A stretch of 64,000 nucleotides of DNA, taken from contig OX424560.1 in the NCBI GenBank assembly GCA_949152475.1, forward strand, positions 19,841,106 through 19,905,105. Reading direction: 5' to 3'. The notes under the pieces were generated by a model. That model did not search any database. It was not told the origin of the DNA and saw only the letters and a list, made by a program, of their open reading frames with translations. Each line of letters starts with the position of its first letter. The stretch's first letter is position 1. The translations under genes and the position numbers were made by a program. Below are positions 24,945 through 35,200 of the stretch, in pieces. This DNA is from Terebella lapidaria (lineage: Eukaryota > Annelida > Polychaeta > Terebellida > Terebellidae).

Positions 24945-27004
24945 TATTTACCGTAATTTCATAGACATGGATGTTGAGTGCGCACTAACGTTCGTTTATT
25001 TCAACGTACTCCATTGTTTCGAGAACAACATTAACTGAAATGGCATATAGCTACATCTTCACACTCTTTCAATTGAAGTACTCACATGAAAATCATTCAT
25101 AAACAGGGAATTTCATTACGGGGAACATCGGGTGATTGCTTATAAAGGCTCACTATGTCGGCCCGCCCTGCTACGGCGATATTTCGTTACGTTATGATGA
25201 AATCACCGAAGGCAATCAATGTCTCAACTAATATCTATAGCTTACATAAGTTCTGCAGTATTTGTTGGGTCTTTTGTAATACGTTTGTGAACCATTTTTC
25301 TTGTTGTTTACAATATTACTCATTTTGTGATATCTTTCTGATACTTTTATGTTATGGATCTTATTTTTTTAATTTTTGTTCACTTTGATGTTCATTTGAT
25401 ATTAAAAAATTGTTTATTTTTGTATGTTGGAAATGGAAATGAAGATATTTTGAATGAATTGATTTGTCTCTATGACACGTCAATGACCAAACTGAGACTC
25501 AATAGAGGCATCTCGGTATGTGAGTTGCAATTAAAATTTGATCTTCTCAGGTTGCCGAAAACCTGGTTCAGCAATTCTCATTGAGTTCGCTTGATGTGCT
25601 CAAGTTGGCATTACCAGTTACTTCAATGACCAAACTGAGAAGTTCTTTGAATTTCAGGATATGTATTAGCTGATATCTATTAGCTGTGGACTCATTTGGC
25701 AACATTGCATTCCTCACAAGATGAAGTCAAATTAATTGCAAATTAAAATTTTGATGACTTCAGAGCATAGGGAATTACTGGCATCTCATCTGGATACATT
25801 GATATATGAAAATTCTTGAATGTTTGACAAATATTTATTGCAACTGCAAATTTTAATGTCAATTGATGTGGTGTGAACAGCTTCAGAGCTCAGAAATTTG
25901 AATTGCTTGATTTGTTGATGAGAAGACATATTCAGGCAAAAGCGTGAGAGAAATGTGTTTTTATTTCCACTTCATTGATCTAAAGTTCTAAGTGCACATG
26001 TACATGTACTTTCACACATCGAGGAGTGATGAGCATTGAAGATTTTGATTACAAATTACAATCTGGGTGGAAAATGTGTCAGCTAGTCAAATATAAATCC
26101 ATTGAAGTTCATGAAAAATTCGCAACATGTACCTCATTTTGAAATGTATGAAGCTTCATTTTCATAAATGTCACTTCACTCCTTCATTTAATTGATCCAT
26201 AGCATGTATAATGCAATGCTTATAATCATAATACAGCCAACCTGTCACTATTACAAGTACTTCCATCACTCATTCAACAAAACTACACAAAAACACACTT
26301 CACTGGAATTTCACTGGTATCTATGTTGAAATACATGTACATAACTTTATTTCTTTTCAGATCATTTTGCAATTTCAATCCACAACCCTATTATCACTCA
26401 CTTTTACAGACCTTTGTTCCCTTATTTCAGTTTCAGTTTCTTCCCTTATTTCAGTTTCACATATAAACTAGATGCCAAGGTATGGAGATGCCTTGGAGAC
26501 TTTTCGGTGTTGAGACTAATTTATAATATTTATAACATGTTTGCCCCAGGCTGTACGATGCACTGTTCCAAGATATTGACGAAAATGAAACATGCAAAGT
26601 CGTCAAAAAAAATTTAGGTGAAGGTCATAGTTCATCCCTAATATCCCTAAAACATGTATGTCGAGGGTCACATATCCATAAACAACATTCCTTTCGCTCT
26701 ATGACGTATCGTTTTCGACACATAAACTCAGCACTGAGTTTCGACACTGACTCAGCAAAAATTTTTTAGATCAAAATCAAAGTTCCTCCATAATACCCCT
26801 TAGACATGTCCATCCTCAGACCTTGGAGCCGCCTAAATACGAATAGGGTTCTTCCATATGTCATTTCTGACTATTGGTGAAAATTTGGCAAGGATCTATC
26901 AATGCAATCTAAAGTTATCGTCCGGGCGGAAGAAGCATAAAAAAATTCTGCTAAAACCATAAAGGCATTTCGGCCTTTGTTACATGAACAACACATTCCC
27001 AACT
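24945..27004. other. Non-coding left part of the P element
   Basis: About 2 kb of AT-rich DNA downstream of the transposase stop codon. No further exons fit the gene, and I see no second transposon with clear ends. It could hold the 3' untranslated region. Confidence 0.5.
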
Positions 27005-27386
27005 TTACAAGCTACTGAATTTCAGCAATTTTCTGTTTTTTCCTCTCCTGTCTTTGATGTCTCTCAGTTCGGCATTAGCTTTCCGGAGGGTGTGGTGAAG
27101 CCTTATGTTGACGAACAGGTGTACCAGTACATGTGACAGAGCACAGGCTTCACAAACCAGCCTGCTGTCAACACAGTCCAACAGAGAGGACACCAGAGCA
27201 CTTTTCACTCCAGTCAGGTGCATGACATCGTCCACCACCTCCAGGTACTTGCGTTCCATCTGTTGCAACGTGTCGGACAAGATTTTGCTCGGCGCTTGCA
27301 ATCCTACTCGTGCCTCGTTGAAGTTCTTGGCCACAAGGAAATCATGAGATGGCTCGTCCTTGGAAATCGAGGCCGAGACTTTCTCC
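27005..27386 (-). CDS. Transposase exon 10: C-terminal domain and stop
   Basis: Acceptor TTTGCAG, phase 2 in, open to the TAA at 27005. Encodes GLQAPSKILSDTLQQMERKY, a Cys/His region (CVDSRLVCEACALSH) and LFVNIRLHHTLRKANAELRD, typical of THAP9-type C termini. Confidence 0.83.
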
Positions 27387-27545
27387 CTGCAAACAGATAT
27401 TTGTTGATTTTGAACTTACAGTATTACACAGATATGACATATTTGTAAATGAAATGCGGGTATATAAAGGAACACATTTAATGGCAATTTAGTATACACA
27501 TCAGATCGATTGATTCTGATACTTTGAAAAAATAATGTTCCGCAC

Positions 27546-27727
27546 CTGCAATGCTCGCACAGCTTTGGACTAATTCTCCTGACGATATAGCCCCCGATGT
27601 AAGTTACAACATTCTTTTCCTGAAGCGAAAGGTCTTCAGCTGGAGGGGTCCAGGAAACAGTGTCCTTGACGGTGGCTGGGATGTCAGTCGCGATCTCAAG
27701 TGATGGCCGAACGACAGGAACTAATAC
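27546..27727 (-). CDS. Transposase exon 9: YIGGYIVR block
   Basis: Phase 0 in, phase 2 out before GTGCG. Ends with NVVTYIGGYIVRRISPKLCE and HCR, the conserved 'Y.GY..R....C..C' segment downstream of the catalytic domain in P-type transposases. Confidence 0.83.
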
Positions 27728-27819
27728 CTGTGAATAGAACAGAATTGCACGTAGGATTCAGAACACAGGCTTGTTACTGAACCTTCATTCCGAGTTTAGC
27801 GTGCTTGCTAATTACACAC

Positions 27820-27918
27820 CTGAGATGGAGACGAAGTGCTGTAGGAGATCAGAAAAGCATCCACGTCCTCCTCACAGTTAGAATATTTGCCCTTCTGCAT
27901 CACGGAATCAACCATAAT
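27820..27918 (-). CDS. Transposase exon 8
   Basis: Thirty-three codons, phase 0 at both ends, acceptor AATTCAG and donor GTGTGT. Encodes an acidic linker with CEEDVDAFLISYS. Supported by phase and position rather than by a strong motif. Confidence 0.72.
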
Positions 27919-28142
27919 CTGAATTGGTTGAAGGACCATGTTTAAGGTTATACATTTGTGTTCCTGTTCATTATATTACATGTACATGTATATCATTGTT
28001 TCCCTAACTGTGTCTTTGGATACAATTTAGGTTTGCAGGTTTTATTGTTGTACATGTACCAACAAGCAATACTGGAATTTAAATAAAAAAAGTATTATAG
28101 TATATCAGAAAATATATCCAATAGCAAGAAATTACTGTGTAC

Positions 28143-28357
28143 CTGTTTCAGTGCTCCTCGGAACTGTGTCGCATCAGGGTTATCACGTGCACCACCCTTG
28201 CTGCGCACGATGGCAAACAGATTCTCCACTGTGTCTTGATTCAGTTGCCTGGTGAACAAGAACTTGACCCCGTGCTCTGTGTGAAGGTGGTCCCACAGTT
28301 GTAGCAGACAATTTATGGCCATCTGCCATCCCATGATACATGGAGGCATCCTTTTGC
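28143..28357 (-). CDS. Transposase exon 7: catalytic glutamate
   Basis: Phase 1 in, phase 0 out before GTACAC. Encodes FTRQLNQDTVENLFAIVRSK followed by GGARDNPDATQFRGALKQ, the highly conserved P/THAP9 block with the third acidic catalytic residue in VENLF. Confidence 0.9.
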
Positions 28358-28472
28358 CTGCAATAACAGAAATCAGTTGTGAGTGACAAATCACTTATCG
28401 TGTGAGAAATACTATTCAATGTAATCATATCTTTGAACACAATGAGAGATCGTTGAAGCTTCTGGGATTTAC

Positions 28473-29533
28473 CTTTGGTCTTGCTTGTCTGGAGCCACTT
28501 GATCTTCTCCTGCAGGAACTTGATGTGCCCTGAAGTCTCAGTCAGTGCATGCCGCATGACTGCTGGGCTGGAGAGACTACTGCTGTTCAGAGCATTGAAC
28601 AGTTGGTCGAAGTTCTCAATGAAGTTGGCAGTGTGCACAGCTTCTTCACTGATCAAACCCCACTGAGCCATGACTTTCATCCCAACAGCTACTGAGTGAC
28701 TGATCACCTGGGTTGCTAACCGGACGCGGAGGGCACTGAAGGGGGGCAGCTTGATGTGCTTTTCCGTCAACTTTGGGGCCAACCTGGTGGGCTTACTCGA
28801 GTCCTTGTAGTAAAAATCTGTGACAAACTTCCACTCCACATTGTTGGAACCGACCTGGAAACCATGGTTTTTCAAGTTGTTGCGAACATTCTTGATGAGA
28901 TGGGGAGGATAAAAAATAACAAAAACCTTCTGTCCTTCGTGCATGAAGTAGGGCTTCTCAACTCCAACCTGCAGTCTGGTCTTGAAGACGTTCAGATTGT
29001 TCGATCCTTGATCGCTGACCACAACCTTTACCAACAAGCCTATGTTTTGGAGCTCCTTAATTGCCTGGAACAAAAGGGCACACATTTCCCCACCATCCAT
29101 CGATCCAGCTGAGAGAAAATAACCAAAAGCTTGTTTCCATCTGAACAGGAGACCTCTTACAACAAAGCCACTCTCTTGTCAACAAAGCCTTCCACCAAAT
29201 CTCTCCTGCCATCATAGCTGAGTCCTGTCTTGATTGTCATTTCATCCATGGCCACACAAACAAGTTTTGATGACTCTGGCAAGTGACTAACTTTCAGACG
29301 CAGTGCCTCCAAAATCGAATGATTGAATCCTGGGTAGATCTCGAGATTAGCAACGATTTTCGCCAGAGTTTGGACAGACGGAAGAGCAAAAATACGCCTG
29401 AGAAGGCGATAGGTTTTGGGACTAGAATGCAACAATGAAAGTGCGAGGGCCTTATCTGCTGTAGTCCATCGTCTTGCCCGTCCAGTCCTCAGCGACGTTC
29501 TGATTTGTGACATCACAAACTTGAGTTGAGCAC
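28473..29533 (-). CDS. Transposase exon 6: catalytic core with frameshift
   Basis: The largest exon. The first part, to a stop at 29157, has the P-family segment ending MDEMTIKTGLSYDGRRDLVE with the first catalytic Asp. The frame then shifts: the next part reads VVRGLLFRWKQAFGYFLSAG, matching the family's 'RG..WKQ..gYf' motif, followed by the second Asp (VSDQGSNN), YPPHLIKNVRNNL and a long helical insertion domain. Exon length is one base short of a multiple that preserves phase, so a net -1 deletion fits. No intron is needed because the shifted frame is coding throughout. Confidence 0.87.
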
Positions 29534-29677
29534 CTGTAAGATAATTTGATATATATATATATATTCATATTGATCAGAAAATTGCATCTTCAACATCTGA
29601 ATAGCAGATGTGGAAATATTTACGTGTTAGGTAAGTTCACAAGACCGATCATGTGACTACATGTATAAGACACATAC

Positions 29678-29795
29678 CTTTCAGATAACCCTTAAGGAGC
29701 CCTTCGATCTCGTTCATCTTCGCCTTGCTGAACTTGTTTGCCGGACGCTTATTCAGGATGCGCACACTCTTAGTCTTCAGTTTCAAACGTCGTAC
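29678..29795 (-). CDS. Transposase exon 5: coiled coil and linker
   Basis: Between CTCCCAG and GTATGT, phase 0 in and phase 1 out. Encodes VRRLKLKTKSVRILNK and a Lys-rich helix (KMNEIEGLLKGYLK). Confidence 0.8.
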
Positions 29796-29967
29796 CTGGG
29801 AGAAATAATGTGAAGAAAAAATACCGGTTAGTATGATATTCTTGTCACTCCTCGAGATACCGGAATGGTTCAATATTTCATACCTGTGAATATATTGTAT
29901 GTCTGTAACTTATGATTCCCATATGCTTGAACTAATCTGAATTTCATCTGAAAAAATATTTGCACAC

Positions 29968-30086
29968 CTGCATGAGTAGTGCCTTGTTCTTTCTTGTCAA
30001 CTTTTGGACCTTTTCATCCATCGACATGACACGTCGGGGAGCACGAATTGACTTGACATCAGATGACATGCCAGTGGGCCCAGTAC
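29968..30086 (-). CDS. Transposase exon 4: coiled-coil start
   Basis: Phase 1 in, phase 0 out before GTGTGC. Encodes a basic segment, then MSMDEKVQKLTRKNKALLMQ, a heptad-like start of the coiled coil that in THAP proteins mediates multimerisation. Confidence 0.8.
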
Positions 30087-30618
30087 CTTTAAAGAAGTAA
30101 ACGAAACTGCAATGATCATCTATTATTCTACAAGTTACTAGACCAAAATCAGGTCAAGTTATTGGTTTCTTGTATATCTTGTGAAAAATATAGGTGAACA
30201 ATTTTCTTTAAAATTTCATTTGCCAATAAAAATCACATTGAACACCTGAAATTAAGTTTTCAATAATGATGTTTCTCATGACAAGTCCACTATATAGATG
30301 ACACTGATTTAACACAATGACTAGTTCTAAACTCACTTGGATATGTGTTAGTTATTTACTCACCATGATTTCACCATCAGGCAGTCACTAGGCTGGATAA
30401 ACAACAACATAAACAGAACTTAATAAAACACTTGTCTAGTAATCAAGAAAAGTTGTATTTAATTACAGTACACGTTTCACATATTGTTCAATTGAAAGCA
30501 TTTTTTCTCTCTGTCACAAGTTATTATGGGTGCTTGATTCATGAATATCAGGTTGTTGCGCTGGATATACCATACTTATTTTTCTGTAGACAATTTTATA
30601 TTGTGTTACTTTTGTGTA

Positions 30619-30919
30619 CCGTATTGGTCCTAATAGTAGCCCGGCGAGCCAGAGCAAAACCAAATGCAGCAGCGCGCAGAAAAATGGCGTCAAACTTGAG
30701 GTAAAATTTAAGAAAATCACTGAATAATATATACCTATATATATATATATAATACCCTTTATTATGATTAAAATAACATGAATGTATGAATTGGAACACT
30801 CCAAGATCTTATTAGAAAGATATGAAGTGAATTATTTGGTTACAAAAATCAAACATTTTTGGGCAAAAGAGGGGGCCGCTCTACTATTAGGGCACATGCC
30901 ACTATTAGGACCAATACGG
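30619..30919. mobile_element. 301-bp TA-flanked MITE inside transposase intron 3
   Basis: Ends CCGTATTGGTCCTAATAGT at 30619 and its complement at the right (to 30919), flanked by TA on both sides (30617-30618 and 30920-30921). No coding capacity. The TA suggests a Tc1/mariner/pogo-type source. It lies wholly inside the intron at 30087-31090 and leaves the splice sites untouched. Confidence 0.82.
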
Positions 30920-31090
30920 TATGTTATTGTACTGTTCAGTTCAATATTTCATTGATGCCAACATACATACATGTACAAGAACATAAAGACAATATCTGCA
31001 CACTGCCCTTATTATAATGAACAGTAAATGTGGTGAACATAATGTAAACAGAAAGATAATTTATGACAAGGTAAACAGGTGAACATATAC

Positions 31091-31253
31091 CAGGCTGTTC
31101 GAGCATCCTTCTTCGTTTCCTTGGTGAAGGTCTTTGCCGTGGAGCTTTCCTTTTAGCACTGACTGATGGAGGGGGATTTGGGACATCAAATAATGTAGGG
31201 ATCGCATTCCACACCAGCTTGTTTCGATCCCTCGCATTCATGAATTGTGAATC
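31091..31253 (-). CDS. Transposase exon 3: end of THAP domain, basic linker
   Basis: Begins DSQFMNARDRNKLVWNAIPT and then LFDVPNPPP; AIPTLF matches the AVPTIF signature that closes THAP domains. A basic stretch follows (KRKAPRQRPSPRKRRR), a likely nuclear-localisation signal. Phase 0 in, phase 1 out before GTATAT. Confidence 0.87.
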
Positions 31254-31432
31254 CTTTAAAAATGAAAGCAAATGACTGAATCAAGATGAAATGCTGATAT
31301 TAAGTCATAATTAGTATGATAGATCTAGATGTTTTATGAAAGAGTCAGAAAGACGAAATTCATAATATATGCACCTCATTATTCTAATGGTGTCAGATCA
31401 CTGAGAACAAAAAAACTGGAAACTGAATTCAC

Positions 31433-31532
31433 CTCGAAATGTTTCGAACAAAGAACATGGGAGTTGTACAGGTGCTGTGCTGGTGTCTTCATCAGGTCCT
31501 GCCTCCTTGTGTTTTGCACCCATTTCATGCAT
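31433..31532 (-). CDS. Transposase exon 2: THAP zinc finger, second half
   Basis: Encodes CMKWVQNTRRQDLMK and ends VLCSKHFE, holding the conserved THAP tryptophan and the last Cys-x2-His ligands. Acceptor GTTGACAG, donor GTGAAT; enters in phase 2, leaves in phase 0. Confidence 0.85.
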
Positions 31533-31852
31533 CTGTCAACATGATCAAAGATAATCTGACTAGACTACTGTAACTTGTAACTAACTGGAGTCACAAAAAT
31601 CACACTAGATCTAGTAGTATTGTAAATTTACATTTACAGGTCCAAAGAAAACTACAATTCCACGCGCTGAAACATTTTTTTATAAACGCTATAAACTGAT
31701 AAACAATCTCCAACCAACTGTCAGACTCGTCATTCCGAGCGGATTTTGCCACTCACACATGACCTTTATCGCAGAGGTCAAAATGCTATATTATCGCCCA
31801 TACTATTTCATTTACTTCTTTTATCTGTAGGGTTTTATAAGCCCTGATTTAC

Positions 31853-31975
31853 CTTTCTTTTTCTTTTGGGAAGCGGAAGAAACTGAGCTGACGGCTATTT
31901 TTTTCTGTTATTGGAACAGTTTATAGCTGCACAGTGGTGACCGTTAGTTTTGCTAGTCCACTTCGGCTTCTCCAT
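31853..31975 (-). CDS. Transposase exon 1: THAP zinc finger, first half
   Basis: Starts at ATG (31975), gives HHCAAINCSNN (first two zinc ligands), then hits a stop after AGA-AAA-AAA. Removing one A from the seven-A run restores a frame with the THAP-typical SFFRFPK motif that ends in phase 2 before GTAAAT and joins exon 2 exactly. The break is thus one extra A. Confidence 0.8.
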
Positions 31976-32067
31976 CGTATTTGTCTAAACGCGTCACTAC
32001 GGTAGAAACGGACTTCGCAGCCGCATGGCGGCGCCACCGAGCAAACCGCACTATACCGCATTGAAGA
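31976..32067 (-). promoter_or_regulatory. Presumed P-element promoter/transposase-binding region
   Basis: Only about 92 bp separate the start codon from the right terminal repeat, and they include the 13-bp subterminal repeat. Any element-borne promoter must overlap it, as in Drosophila P, where transposase binding near the promoter can repress transcription. I see no clear TATA box, so the promoter assignment is an inference from position. Confidence 0.4.
32012..32024 (-). repeat. P-element subterminal inverted repeat, right
   Basis: Complement of GCGGCTGCGAAGT at 24932-24944, about 75 bp inside the right end. Confidence 0.8.
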
Positions 32068-32099
32068 AGTTGGGCCTCTTATTGATTTTACACTCTTTG
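32068..32099 (-). repeat. P-element terminal inverted repeat, right
   Basis: Perfect 32-bp complement of 24859-24890; ends ...TTACACTCTTTG. Confidence 0.93.
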
Positions 32100-32106
32100 G
32101 TAATAT
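32099..32106 (+). repeat. Target-site duplication, right (GGTAATAT)
   Basis: Matches 24851-24858. The first G may instead belong to the terminal repeat, leaving a 7-bp duplication. Confidence 0.75.
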
Positions 32107-32289
32107 GTTGATACTTACATTCGTTTCGTTCTTTCAGCGAGGTTTGTATGTCCGGTCGCGACATACAACATGACATGAATAGTTGTATCCACAACATCAT
32201 TTATACATTTACCTATATGCTATGTTTCTATTGACCGATATAGCTGAAACAGAACTATCATGAAAGAATGACTGAACGACCAACGCTGC

Positions 32290-35200
32290 TGACACCGAGT
32301 ACTCTCCAGTTGCCCCATAAAGTTATCTCAAATGGTCCTTCTCATGAAGCCAAACAAATCATTTTATCTTCTTCCCTTCATACCACTCCATAACTGCATC
32401 CCGCTGTTACGGTCTGCATTTGATTATCTGACTCCAGTACGACTGTGTTAATGTATGCATTGACTTAAATTATTGCATGTTCGTCTCTCAATTTGTTATG
32501 TGATTTATATTAATTCAATTCATTCTTCACTATTGAATTCACCCCACATTCACACAAGTTCACAGTAACTATCGGCGCTCCCGACATGGAAACATACTGC
32601 ACAGTACGTAGGCAATTTCATTAAAAATATATTATGGGGTAGCTTCCACCTTGAATAAATTATCCATAAATAACTTTTTCATAACAAAGTACTCCGCTGA
32701 GTTCAAGCATTCTCCATTTGCACCATTTAATAGTACTTCTGATGTAACCGAGTGAATTGAACGTCCCCGAAACCCATCTCTCCCCTTCCCTAAACAGCAC
32801 TTCGTTTTTGCAACCTGCTGGTGTTGTCGATATTTAGTTAGCTCTCGAAATCGTCATCGTTTTCAAGGTTCCTCTTATGTACATCGATTCATTATGATGG
32901 AAATAATCCCTGCATGATGGAAATTAATATTGGTGAATCAACGCCACGTATTACTCCAATTTAATGAAGATTATTTCGAGGATATTAATACAGGTACAAC
33001 AAGTGCCGAGATAGCATATGTTATTAGCACTTGTCGCACCATGCCTAATGTGTTATATGTTAATCCAGATTTAGTCCCATCATGGCTTCATGACTGAGCA
33101 ATACTTCATTAACCAGCGAGAACAGTTATCAGTTACAATCGGAGTGATTGTGATTTTATAAAGGTTTTAAGTTTGAAATGGTAAACTTCATATTCCAAAG
33201 ATTAAACTACAAAAATTAGTGTAGAGCTTGGTACAAGTGCACATGTTTTCCTGCCTATAGACATATAAAGTGTCAATTTCTATCACATCATATCACTTTT
33301 TATATAGTGGATATATATATTTCTGACCAATAGTATTTCCACACATTTTGTGTGAGTTTTTACAATATTTATTTTACACCATAGTTGTTACATGATTATT
33401 TTAATTGTGTATTGCCTTTTCCCTTTCATTATGGTATGGCATTGCACTCCGTGAACAACAACAAGTGAGAGGCAGAAAATAACCCTGTTGACTGAATCTG
33501 CATGGTCAGATTGAGCTCCAGTTTCCATATCAATGCAGACATACTCGTATGCAGCCTCATGTGCAAAACTATTGTGAGTACTCCAGTGTATGGACTTCCA
33601 TGTCAATAGTCTGTGATACAAACGCAACACTCTCATATCTCGCTAATACATTAGAGCTAATCATCGGATCGCTAACTGGATTCTGTCAGGCCGTGACCTC
33701 ATTTCCCACAAAATACGCCAATGTAGAGGGAAATGACAGGGGAAGTCATATTTTGATTATGGTTAATTGGTAAATAATCGTTGCATTCTGCCGCTATAAA
33801 TGGACAATACATGTATATGTGGGGTCACTGTCCGTCAATACCATTGTATCTACTTCTGTCCTGTATTAGATACATATGTATACATGTGTTCAGTGATGCA
33901 GGCAATTTTTGTTAAATACACGTGTATATGCATGATTCATGGTAAACACAGAATAGTCTGAAGCTATTAATATTCAATGAACATGGGTCGTCTATTTGAT
34001 ATCTTTGTTGTTGTTAGCCTAACACAAATATCAATCTGGGGAAGATGGCTTCTGTTGTGAACATTACTTGCTCTATTGCCCTCGACATGATTCCCCTGAT
34101 GTAATGTTTACTCAGTGATACAATGAATATTCTCAGCGTGGAGAGGGTTTTCATAATTGCAGAATTTAAAACAGCAAAGGCAATTAGGATGTAGTTTGTT
34201 TTATGGCTTACAGAGAACTAAAATTAGTTCTTTCAAGTTGACCCTCTCATCAACTAGTCATCACAGTGTCCGTTTAAGAATATATCACTATGTATCCAAC
34301 GATTTAGCCCCACTTCCCCAATTTTCACCATTAATGAATTCATTATTTATTAACAGTTAATGTAACTTATTAATTATCATTGCATTATTAATCTAACTTA
34401 TACGCTATTCCAGAGCTAATATCAATGATGAGGACTTTGTTTGTCGAAGTGCCCAGCTAGTCTGTGAACTGCTGCGACAAGGATATTTTTACCAAGATTT
34501 GTAGCTGCCTATAGAAATTCTATGGACGTCATCATGATCTGGTTGATAAATACACCAAATCCATGACTACCATGCAACTAGATCTAGTTTCATGTTAATT
34601 TTGGGGAATTCATGACGGGTGCCACTAGTGGGCCAGGATATATGCTCGCTCTTTCCGGAACACTTGATTCACCTCCGAATGGCCATTTATGGGGGTTCAT
34701 GAGTTTCCCTGTCATTTTTGTTTTCTCTCACTTCGTATGACTGACATGACTTTCTGTCCCCGGACTATGAGATCGGATAACGGATCCTGTTTTGTTCGCT
34801 CGGAATACTCAATACTGGGTACTGATTCTACGTCTATTATTTAATGTTTGTGTAAACAACAAACATAGTAGGCATAGAAGCGTCATGTTTGTTCCATGTA
34901 AATGGTGGTTCTGTTTGGAAGCGCATAATGATATTCGAGTATCACATGACACTGGCTGTCACTGGCATCGCCATTTTAGCTTGAGTTGTACAAACATTTA
35001 TTTTGTTCAGACAATTAAGGAGAAATTCACTCGAGGAGAAAGGATCGTTGGTGATATCATGGTCGTTTAATGGAATTCATTTTTTAAAGGCATCAGTGTA
35101 TACAAAAGTGATTTCAGAAGGAATCATGTCTTGTTTGTATTCATGATATAGTTTTCACCTATAGAAATGATGACAATCGACCGATATGTATAATTGCTAA

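Larger units (their letters stand above)
27005..31975 (-). pseudogene. THAP9-like P-element transposase gene (ten exons, two frameshifts)
   Basis: Exons in reading order: 31975-31853, 31532-31433, 31253-31091, 30086-29968, 29795-29678, 29533-28473, 28357-28143, 27918-27820, 27727-27546, 27386-27005. All nine introns are GT-AG and phases agree throughout (2,0,1,0,1,1,0,0,2). The product would be about 850 residues, close to vertebrate THAP9. Order: C2CH THAP zinc finger with closing AIPTLF; basic linker; coiled coil; RNase H-like DDE domain with Asp in VAMDEMT, Asp in VSDQGSNN and Glu in QDTVENLF, plus YPPHLIKNVRNNL; C-terminal Cys/His-rich helical region (LHHTLRKAN). The role would be cut-and-paste transposition in the nucleus. 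One extra A in an A7 run (about 31900) and a net loss of one base between about 29157 and 29185 interrupt the frame. These are decay or sequencing errors; I cannot tell which. Confidence 0.85.
24859..32099 (-). mobile_element. P-superfamily (THAP9-type) DNA transposon, 7.24 kb
   Basis: A whole element can be traced. It has 32-bp perfect terminal inverted repeats (24859-24890 and 32068-32099), 13-bp subterminal inverted repeats (24932-24944 and 32012-32024), a 7-8 bp direct duplication outside, and a ten-exon THAP9-like transposase read from right to left (31975 to 27005). Drosophila P has the same architecture: 31-bp terminal repeats, short subterminal inverted repeats and an intron-containing transposase with an N-terminal THAP domain. 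The start codon lies only about 125 bp from the right end, while about 2.0 kb of apparently non-coding DNA separates the stop from the left end. Two frameshifts make this copy unlikely to be autonomous as sequenced. Confidence 0.88.

Noticed and set aside
29100..29160. A 60-bp intron (GTAAGAG...CTCTCAG) in place of the frameshift in transposase exon 6
   Set aside because: Splicing it gives the wrong phase and removes the conserved RG..WKQ..GYF motif, which is clearly coding in the shifted frame.
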